From Musa acuminata AAA Group (taxonomy: Eukaryota > Streptophyta > Magnoliopsida > Zingiberales > Musaceae): a DNA stretch of 64,000 nt. Made by a program: the position numbers and the translations under genes. The notes below the pieces were generated by a model, which had not been told where the DNA came from, did not search any database, and saw only the letters and a program-made list of their open reading frames with translations. Positions 55,223-64,000 of the stretch are shown one piece after another. The stretch covers positions 2,370,001-2,434,000 of the forward strand of contig NC_088340.1 in assembly GCF_036884655.1 (NCBI RefSeq), given 5' to 3'. Numbering within the stretch: the stretch's first letter is position 1; the number at the start of each line of letters is the position of its first letter.

Positions 55223-56362
55223 CTTGCTGCTGTCACTGTTTGGGGTTTGGCTCCTAGTGATGGTGAAACAAATTGATCCGTGTTTTTCCTCTGGTGTTGC
55301 GGTGGTGGTGGTGTTTAGGGACCAACTTTTCATGTTTCTAGCTCCTGTTTGTACCTTTATGTAGTGTTCTGATGAATTGTCGAGAGATGTTGCAGGGAAA
55401 TGTTTCATTGTCATGTATGTGCATGAGCCAATCTGATTGCTTGTCATTTGATCGTGGCCATCGAGATGCAGTAGTAGTCGTCTGTCTCAGTGCCACTGGT
55501 CCCCTCTCACCAGAGGAATGATCGGTGCGGTAGAGTTTGGACGATAGCTCAAAGTATCGCAGCCCGCATCGCGGGGGTTGCTTAATATCAGCGAGGATTG
55601 CTGAAGATGGTCACATCAGGACCAACCGAGGACAGGTTGGTTAAGAGAGGGACGCAAAGGGTGAATCGAGAAGAGCAGAGGAGGTCTATCGGCAGCGATA
55701 CGATGAAGCATCGACATGCCTACTCGATGTGGGCGTATCTGTGTCAGAAATAGATACGTGTTCGACATGTGTTTAGGTTTTATTAATTTATTTTTTTTTA
55801 TCCGTGTTGGACCCGTGTCATTCCTGATCGATCGGTTGCTCACGTGTGGTGTGGAGTTGCGTGGCCGGCAGCCTCCACCTCAGCATTATCGACTACCATC
55901 GTCGTAGCTTCACTCCGCTTCTCAAAGTTCCTCCACCACCACTATCATCTCCGCTGCCTTCCCTTCGTCGACCAACATTATCACTATCCGCTTGGGCGCC
56001 TACATCGACGATGATTGTAGTATCATCGTTGGTGTCTCCAAGTGCGATGGTATCGTCACCCACCTCGTGTGGTTGAACCCTCAATGTTCCTCCACAACGT
56101 CCACTCGTGACAACACGAAGGGTATCCTCGTCGCGTCATAGCATGGGATGAGAGTTTCGGCTTTAGGGCATCCTGTAGCATCGTATCCTCGAGCAAGCAA
56201 ACACTCGTCAAAGCAACCCCCTCAATGGTAGGAGAGGCCTCCTAGGATTCCCTTTCGTTGGGTGGCCGAAGAGGTGAGGCGACAACCATGCTTGGCGAGC
56301 AAGTGTAGGGCTTCAACAATGGAGAATAGGGATTGATTGTCATGGTCCATGTAAAGAGAGGG
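55223..56362. other. AHL 3' flank and unclassified spacer
   Basis: 3' UTR of AHL followed by GC-moderate spacer. 55850-56330 has a codon-like bias of short frames on both strands without a recognisable domain. It may be part of a transposable element. Confidence 0.4.
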
Positions 56363-56978
56363 TTAATTACATATTATCCTCATAATTACTTATCTTTAGT
56401 ATCCAGATCTTTACATTTTAAAAAGTTATATTGATATTTCTATAATTACAAAAATAAAACATCTAGGTTCATTTATCCTCGGTTTTACTAATGAAAATAT
56501 GAAAACAATAAGAAAAAGATAATTTTAATGTTTCAATTAATGAAAATATGACAAACGACGATACCATCGAAAGCTGAGGATGGATGTTGTGGATGAGGAT
56601 AATGACAGTGAGAGATGAGGGTTGCTTTATATTTTCGTCGACATGAATGCAATTATCGAGTGATCCTCTCAGTCGCTCGGCAATTATCTCGACGTTGATG
56701 CAAATGCAAAGCAACCTTCACCTCTTGTCGTCGCTCTCCTCATCTCAACACCCACCTGCGGCTTCTAGTATCGACATCGTCCATCACCATCAATTAAAAT
56801 ATTAAAATTATTATTTTTTATTTATTTATATATTTTCATTGATAAAACGAATGACGTTATGATAAATGAACCTAAATATCTTACTTTCATAATTATAAAA
56901 ATATTAATATAATTTTTAAAATATATAAAAATAAAAATATTAAAAATAATTAATTACAGGAGATAATCTATTATAATT
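56363..56978. mobile_element. Foldback MITE, copy B
   Basis: Same palindromic element as at 25375-25990. The left end is TTAATTACATATTATCCTC and the right end is the diverged complement (CAGGAGATAATCTATTATAA). The inner core is mirrored (GTGGATGAGGATAATGACAG; CGCTCTCCTCATCTCAACAC). It has no coding capacity. Confidence 0.75.
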
Positions 56979-58800
56979 GGTTCGTAAAGAGGACGGTGAA
57001 AATGATTCCTTCGTGCTTGACCCGGCTGCGACGTCGAAGAAATCGACCGTGCAGGCAACGAGGTCACCAGCCATTTTTCTCAAGGGATGCCTTCGAGTTG
57101 TGAAACAGCCATGCCGACCACGTCAATGGAGAGGAAATGTACCGCCCTCGATGAACCGTCAACTATCACCGACAAAGATTTTCCTCACCGGTGAAGCCTG
57201 CTGCGTTGCATGATTAAAGCTTTTCACCTCATTTTTTTTTTCTTACGAGTTTTACTTAAAATATTAAAAGATTAGCCTTAGGAGGTATTGGTTAAAAAAT
57301 TAATAGGTTACATATGTTTACTTAATATTATAACTTATACTCATTAATAGTTTTTTTTTTAATTTTGGAAGACGATGTGAAGACAGTGATTTCTACTAAA
57401 TCTGTCTATAAATATTTGCATCAATAGGTGGATATATCTGCTGGAAATGGGGATGGATAGTGTTGTTTGTGGAGGCTGTTAGTATTGTCTAGAATTAAGA
57501 TTTTTTGGAAGAATGCTTCTGCATCATCATCTCTCTATGTCTGACAGACTTGCTCGCCTACGGGTGTGCAATGCTATTTTGTGTTCTTTTCGTGAGTTGG
57601 AACTTGATCTATCTCTCATTTATTTTCTTTTTTGTTGATTTGTGGAGAATGGTCGAACAAAAACTTGCGTTGAGATTTTTCTTCTTTACTGATTGGCCGA
57701 CGTGGGATCGGTACAACGAGCGGACGTTATCGGGTGATAATACTTGATTGATGTTAATGTCTGTTGTTGTCTTCGTGCCATTGATCTGGTTCTATCCCGA
57801 AAGCATGTAACCTTCCAAGTAGCCCAAGTGGATCAAGTGAGTGCGATTCAAGCTTGAGGCTACGGTGACAGGTAGACTCATGAGGCTTTGTTGGCCCATA
57901 GTGATCGACTTGCGATCCTTCCGAAGTGCAGTTTCTCCATTGAACGAGGCTTATAGTCGTCCTGAGGTGCACCTTGGCTTTATCTAGTGATGCTTCACGT
58001 CACCCCGAGGTGCACTTTAGACAATAGAGAAAGTGAAAATGGTTAAGTATAGCTCAAAAGAGTTTAGGTTGAGTCTGCTTATCTCATCAGAGGCTAGCTC
58101 TTATACCTGATTTATCGCTAGAGGATGGTCGATTGCTCGTCCCCCCTTAAGCTTCTCGTATCGTCAATGATTCATTTATGTCGATTGTTAGTGAGTATAT
58201 CTTATTATCGATTACGTTAGGGAAGGATGATTAGAGGCACATCGTCTGTTAGCGCAAGTGCCTGGAACGAACAAGGGATGACAATCGACGTCAGGTGCCT
58301 GAAGAGTGGGGCCACGTCGTCAAAAATTAATAACCCCTGCGATTAAGCATATGACCCCTTTGGAAATTAAGGCTAAGGGGGATGTATTGCTGGCGACTGA
58401 TGGCACGATCGAGGGGAAGGTGTGAGGATGAGTCTGGTCATCATGTATCAATAATCGACTTGTGTGACTTCTTCGAGGATCACGTTGGGCGGTGAGTATC
58501 GATTCCAAGTGATGGCTCAAGACTCAGAAGATTCAGCAGAACAATGATTGTGTCATTGCTTTCCCTATAAAGCCTCATTGGTCTTTTTCCAGTGGTCGAG
58601 ACAGGCAAGGCTGTAAGATTATTTGCATGAGTTGTTTTAGGTGGCTTCTTCGACCTAAGGGAGGAAATGAGTTGGCAACATTGTTATTTTCTCTATCAAT
58701 CTCAATTAGTTAATATATACTCTTAGTTAAGACAACTTCTTTTCTTGAAAAAAGAATAAACGAGTACCACTTTATTTGAAATAAATATCCAATTTTATAG

Positions 58801-58849
<49 letters not shown>

Positions 58850-58970
58850 GTGTAGCACAGATCAATTTATAAATCTGAACGATAGACAAGTCGATTAATT
58901 CTTTCAACAAATATTAGACATCTATGCATTGATAAATTAGTAAAGCTATCTCGAACCTTTTTCCTTGCAT
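56979..58970. other. Spacer with probable retroelement debris
   Basis: Contains repeated phrasing such as GAGGTGCACCTTGG and CGAGGTGCACTTTAG (57965-58020) and a TATAAAG-type box near 58565. These suggest decayed LTR or internal retroelement sequence that I cannot assign. No gene is supported. Confidence 0.4.
58803..58848. repeat. (TA)n microsatellite
   Basis: About 22 TA units. Confidence 0.95.
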
Positions 58971-59565
58971 GATAAGACATATTTGGTCCCGAGATGAGTC
59001 ATCATCGACGTCACACGCCACGTCCCAACTAGTGTCAGAATTTGGCGCCACACATCATCAGAACCCCGTGACATACGTCAAGCTAGGTTCCGTACCGAGA
59101 TACTATGCGACAAGACTATCCCAAGGGCTCGAGGTGGTGCCGCTCAGGCATCCCCCAAGATGCTAGCCTGTCACAAAAGCTATCCCATCCCACAAAGGTC
59201 AGTGGTCATACCAAATCGAGGTGCAACCAATCGCATAATAGTATATAAACCCTCGGTCGACACCCGACCAAAGGGAGAAAAACTCGATATAAAAATACTC
59301 CACTAATTTGCTCGTCGGAGGGGCCAAAGTCGGAAAATACTCGACGAAGGCCATTTTGCAAGAAGGCGGACACCCCCGAGCAACGAGCGTATCGACCCAA
59401 GAGATACTTTCTATCGCACAAGGAAGAGCAGTGAGCCAGTCCGGATCCCGACCAACGTCGACCAACATTCCTTCCCGAGGGTGCAACCACCTCATCATCC
59501 TACTCATTCCATAAAAAACTTCCGATGTTGACCAACGGACCTAACCGTGCTGACTCATCAGCCAT
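58970..59565 (+). mobile_element. Ty3/gypsy-like solo LTR or LTR fragment
   Basis: A GC-rich block with a TATATAAACCC box at about 59240, followed by an initiator-side region. Then comes CTCGTCGGAGGGGCCAAAGT (59310-59329), the typical U5 motif of Del/Tekay-like gypsy LTRs, and GAAGGCGGACACCCCCGAG. No polypurine tract, primer-binding site or pol coding was recognised next to it, so it is called a solo LTR or fragment. It lies just upstream of the aminoacylase gene, in the same orientation. Confidence 0.5.
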
Positions 59566-59753
59566 GGTACTTTTGTTCACTAACAGTGTAAAATCTTTTG
59601 ATTATACTTGAAAAAAGATATTGTCAATCCTATGCATCGGTAAATATTTGAAACGTGTGCGTGATTCATTCCAAAGCATAGCCCACCACACAGCTTACAA
59701 AGTAAATGCCCCCTTCAGTAATCTATCAGATTGATCGACTGATCCATCCATCC

Positions 59754-62700
59754 ATGGCGGAGCGACGCAACGAGAACGTTTCCTCCGCTTCTCGTCTCCT
59801 ACTCCTCGTTCTCTTCTTTCTCTCCGCGGCGGAGGCGGAAGGAGCTGCCTTTACGGCTGCCGAGGCCGACGCAGCGATCTCCCGCTTCCAGGAGTACCTC
59901 CGCATCGACACCGCCCACCCGTCCCCGGATTACGCCGCCGCAGCCGCCTTCCTTCGATCTCAAGCCGATTCCCTCTCCCTCAAGCACGAAACCCTAGAAT
60001 TCGTCGCCGGCAAGCCCCTCCTCCTCCTCAAGTGGCCCGGACGCCGCCCTTCCCTCCCCTCCCTGCTCCTCAACTCTCACACTGACGTCGTCCCCGCCGA
60101 GCGCCACAAGTGGGTCCACCCGCCCTTCTCCGCCGCCCTCGGGTCCGAGGGCAACATCTACGCCCGCGGTTCGCAGGACATGAAGTGCGTCGGGATCCAA
60201 TACCTCGAGGCCATCCGCCGCCTCAAGGCCGCCCGCTTTGTGCCCGATCGGACCATCTACATCTCTTTCGTGCCCGACGAGGAGATCGGTGGGACGGACG
60301 GCGTGGGGGCGTTGGTGGCTTCGGACACGTTTAAGCAAATGAGGGTGGGAGTGGTGCTTGACGAGGGGCTGGCTTCGCCCCGGCCGGAGTATAGGGTTTT
60401 CTATGGCGAGAGATGCCCGTGGTGGCTCGTGATCCGAGCCCAAGGTGCGCCAGGGCACGGAGCGAAGCTTTACGATGGGAGCGCAATGGAGAATGTGATG
60501 AAGAGTGTGGAGGCGGTGAGGAGGTTCAGGGCGGCGCAGTTTGATTTGGTGAAGACAGGGACGAAGGTGGAGGGGGAGGTGGTGTCAGTAAATCTGGTGT
60601 ACCTCAAGGCTGGAATCCCATCGCCCACTGTAAGTGCCGTCAACTCTGCTTATTTCGATCAATTTCACTTTTTGAACTACCATCTTTCACTTGCCTCGAG
60701 TTCTGATGCCTCAGGTTTTTGTTCTCCGCAGTAAGTAGGTCATTTTCTAATCTTCTTTTAATGAAGCAAATTGATATTAGTTAAAATGGGTAGCTTATAT
60801 TTAAATTCAAAACATACAAGTAGATGGGAAGGCCATTCCCCTTTCTAGATTCGACTGAACCTACTAGCTCTAGCAAATTGAGGAAGCTATTTAGCTTACC
60901 CTCTCTAAATATATGAGAAATTTTATAGTCTTCAAAAATGGATTAACAAAAAACAAACGTCTTTAATAACATTCAAATACCAAATCACTGAGAAATTTTA
61001 TAGCGCAAGGTGGTCTGGTTTCCTTTGTCAACAGCTACCAAATCACTGAGTCAGTCTTAATATGTATTCGATGAATGCCTTTCTACAAAGCTGCCTTCCA
61101 TCCATCTCTAAGCTAAGCAGCTTCAGAGCGTAGGATTGATCTGTTTCCCAAGTATCTACACTTAGAAAGTACACAATTACCAGTATCATCTCTAATAACA
61201 AAACCTATACCCCCATCCATATTCTTCCACGAGGCGTTTCCATTGAGCTTATACTGACCAAGTGAAGGTTTCTCCCAGCATATTCTTATATGACACATCT
61301 CATTACAGCCCTCATACCGGTACTTCTTTACCACATTGGATAAGGAAGCAATTCTTTTAGTCCATATCCTCAGCTTATTGCAAGAGTTGTTGTCGAGACT
61401 ATCATGAGCGATGAGGGACCAAAGGATCAGCATGTTAGTTTAACCACCATCAATTCCTTTCAAAAGCCAAGCATCATTCGTAGCTCGTAAGAAAGACAAA
61501 TTTAGTGTCTAATTTCTGTTTGAAAAACTGCCAGATCATGGTGGAAAAAGAACACAGGAAGAAGGGATGAGGAATAACTTCATTCTCCACATGACACAAT
61601 TGAGACAAATTCCCATTTCCAATCCCCAAAGTAGCTAACCTATCCAAAGTGGAGAGGCAATTGTGCAACAATTATTTAACCTGAGGACACTAATTTGACT
61701 GGCTTCTCTACTCAGGCTATGAACAAAAATATAAGCAAATTTTCCCAAACCTAAACCTTTGGAATCAGGTTTCCAAAACTAGAAATCCTTCTGAGGCTCA
61801 AGCGATATGTAAATAGAAATAGTCTTACCCAAAATATGACCAAAAGCTTTGAAGAATTTTATCCCCGTTCGACTGTCTGTTGCAAAGCAAATCAACCACA
61901 GAAGACAAATTAAGCAAATCATTCACCCTATAGAAAGTAGGTTTAGCAACTAAGGGCACATAAGAATCCAGTTACCATGAAACCTGCCCCTAGAATTACC
62001 ATGTGAACAAACTTGGAAAACCCAGAACACAAATCTTCCATGACTTAAGACAACGTCCAGCTCCAGTTAGCACATTTATGAAGTTATTCAGGCTTTCAGT
62101 CATGCTGTAAGAGTTCACTTTCATACTTTCCATCTCACTGTCGTGTTAGATGGAATCTGAAGATTCTGTAGGGCAACTGGTGGAGGAATCAGCTAGCCTC
62201 TCTCTCCTCCTCTTTTTCATTTTCATTTTTTTTTCCGCTTCATCAATCATTGGAAAAATTTTCATGTAGAAATCTTACATGCTTCTCCCTTGTATCTTTG
62301 TTCATTATTGTGGAAAAAAATCCTCCTAATCACACTCCTTAACTTTCGTCTATATTTGTGGTACTCGAATCACATCCAGGGCCTGCAATCATTATATCTC
62401 ACCCATTTGTTTCCTCCTCCTGGTGGCATCAACCATCTTTATCTTAATTAAATGCTAACTCAAGCCTTACTGCTTGAACTCGAAATCACTATTTTGCACA
62501 TGCTTCTTCTATGATGTCAACAATTGTCTCTAACAAGACTGTAATGACATTTTCAAGTTGACTTGTTCTTCCACTTCTTTTTATTTCTAACACCGGTACA
62601 TGCATATTAACACATGATTAATTGAGTCATTTAGTATGTAAAAAGAAGAAAGGTTTGTGTCTGTATAATCCGGCCGTCTATTTGTTGAACATAAACTGTC

Positions 62701-63701
62701 TATTGGAGAGTGATGATGATGGACAGTTCTCCAGCTTATTCCATAAAGCGTAGAAGAGGTTTTGTTGATGATATTTAACTTTATCCGTGCATCAGTTTGC
62801 TCTCGTTGTTTGCCATCTTAAGTTGCTCTTACTCATCATCTGAAGTAATCCATAGTTTGTCCTTTTGTGTGCTGGAATTTTAATCTCTCCATGTTACACC
62901 TCTACCAGAAACTAAACCTAAATCTCTGATCAAATTTCTTCAAATATGGGAATAAAGAAGTGTTATTTTTTGTATTTTAGTTGGCTGCTTTGAGGCTAAT
63001 TTATTTGAGAGTAGTAAACTCAGATAGTCTAAAATAATACTATTAAGAATGAGCTTTGAAGACACATCAGCAAGATCAAGATAAGCCTTTGTTGTTCAAA
63101 TAAAGTCTGACCGAATTACCATTATGTTTTCTGACAATATTTCCTTACTAAAACAAGATAAATCCCTATTTTGCATTATGGTTTCTAGTTAATTATGTCA
63201 ATGATAAAGTAACTCAAAAGTAAGTTAAATATGTTAGGAGTCATTAATCTGATTTACTTTATATTTTAAGTGATTTAGACTATTGTCGTGAGGTTTCTCA
63301 CTGATTTTTTGATTTTAGTAACAAAGTCATTTTCTCTTAAACATTTTTATACATTTGATTGTTAAAAATGATATCATCAAGTTTAACAACTTAACTGTCA
63401 TTTATTGGATCAAAATTCTCATATATGCATACAAGATGCTCTAATTTCTTCAGTTTCATTGGAACGTTCTGGATGTCATTTCTTTCTCGGTGAATATATA
63501 ATTCATGTTCTTTTATGAATTATGGATTCCACTTATGAATGTATCTCAATGGCTTTCTATCAGGGTTTTGTCATGAATCTTCAGCCATCTGAAGCAGAGG
63601 TTGGTCTTGACATCCGAGTCCCTCCTAACACTGATCCCAAAGCATTGGAGAAACGAATTGCTGAGGAATGGGCACCATCATCACGCAACATGACATATGA
63701 G
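59754..63701 (+). CDS. ACY1: Aminoacylase-1-like M20 metallopeptidase, partial
   Basis: Aminoacylase-1 hydrolyses N-acyl-L-amino acids to an amino acid and a carboxylate using two zinc ions. Exons present: 59754-60629 and 63564-63701, both phase 0; the gene continues beyond the window. The N-terminus has a hydrophobic signal-type segment (RLLLLVLFFLSAAEAEG, residues 14-30), suggesting entry into the secretory pathway. M20 residues visible: His109 and Asp111 in NSHTDVVP, Asp142 in GSQDMK, and the catalytic Glu176 with Glu177 in PDEEIGG. GAPGHG opens the dimerisation/lid region. Exon 2 continues with GFVMNLQPSEAEVGLDIRVP and ends MTYE at a clean donor. The ATG at 59754 (CCATGG context) was preferred over 59706. 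Intron 1 (2.9 kb) contains a LINE remnant. Confidence 0.9.
61090..62160 (-). mobile_element. LINE 3' remnant antisense in aminoacylase intron 1
   Basis: On the minus strand, a degraded zinc-binding RT-associated region (LSTLDRLATLGIGNG, LSQLCHVENEVIPHPFFLCS, 61474-61671, preceded by GKFAYIFVHSL-like debris to 62160) is followed by a plant-type RNase H start (KPSLGQYKLNGNASWKNMDG, GIGFVIRDDTGN, 61113-61433). This zf-RVT then RNase H order is typical of the 3' part of plant LINE ORF2. Stops and frameshifts separate the pieces. Confidence 0.75.
62161..63563 (+). other. Rest of aminoacylase intron 1
   Basis: AT-rich intronic sequence between the LINE remnant and exon 2, with no further element or gene recognised. 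Confidence 0.5.
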
Positions 63702-64000
63702 GTATGTGCTAAATAAGTGTTTCATCAACTTGTTCAAGAAATATCGAACAATGTCTTTTGAATGCATAACTTTGTTAAGGACTGGTTCCAAATTTATGGA
63801 ACCGATTTATTTGTCATCTGAATGTTTCCCATCAATGGTCTCACAGTGCGCTCAGGTCATTGTAGTCTGGAAGTTGATGTACGTATGTCTGCTTCTTTTA
63901 CTTTGTATATGAAGATTCCAGTTTAGCTTCTTTTTTTTTCTTCTCATTTTACATGATCTTAATAGGAACAGGAACATCTGTGTTCTTTCAACTTAATCCA

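Noticed and set aside
59994..60458. 154-codon antisense frame in aminoacylase exon 1
   Set aside because: Antisense shadow of a GC-rich exon whose sense frame carries all M20 residues.

Overview
This is plant nuclear DNA, gene-dense but loaded with repeats. Multi-exon genes have GT..AG introns and GC-rich first exons. CDKB2, PILS, AHL and SABATH families are all plant-specific. Intergenic DNA and long introns carry LINEs, Ty3/gypsy-like LTR pieces, foldback MITEs and long TA arrays. The look is that of a monocot, and a Zingiberales genome such as banana (Musa/Ensete) is my best guess. That guess rests on overall character, not on a marker sequence. I see no bacterial, viral, CRISPR or rRNA/tRNA features.

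Layout. (1) 1-230: one minus-strand exon of an unrecognised gene running off the left edge. (2) 1.3-11.4 kb, minus: VPS36 (ESCRT-II), 7 exons, with introns swollen by a decayed RTE-type LINE, a GTAC-rich repeat and a 104-bp tandem duplication. (3) 13.0-15.2 kb, plus: SABATH carboxyl methyltransferase, 3 exons. (4) 15.2-19.3 kb: repeat-rich spacer with an antisense gypsy-like LTR piece. (5) 19.3-22.6 kb, plus: decayed, 3'-truncated pseudogene of peroxisomal citrate synthase. (6) 22.6-26 kb: tandem duplication, a hairpin, a TA array and a foldback MITE. (7) 26.0-27.4 kb, minus: HSP20-like alpha-crystallin-domain gene whose 3' end runs into that MITE. (8) 28.1-32.7 kb, minus: Ser/Thr phosphatase PP7, 5 exons. 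(9) 35.0-42.5 kb, plus: PIN-LIKES (PILS) auxin carrier, 10 exons. (10) 43.2-45.6 kb, minus: CDKB2 mitotic kinase, 8 exons, convergent with PILS, with mitosis-type MSA motifs in its promoter. (11) 46-49.6 kb: long TA/TACA arrays. (12) 50.6-55.2 kb, plus: AT-hook (AHL) nuclear protein with two AT-hooks, 5 exons. (13) 55.2-59.6 kb: second foldback MITE copy and an LTR remnant. (14) 59.8 kb to the right edge, plus: aminoacylase-1-like M20 peptidase, first two exons, with a LINE remnant antisense in intron 1.

Exon boundaries were set by hand from GT/AG sites. In every intact gene the coding phases close from the chosen start to the stop (to the window edge for the last gene). The genes look like unrelated housekeeping and regulatory neighbours, as expected of a plant chromosome. 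I found no evidence for an undescribed biological system. The most informative oddities are the MITE at the 3' end of the HSP20-like gene, the citrate synthase pseudogene, the promoter architecture of CDKB2, and the unusual substrate-pocket residues of the SABATH enzyme.
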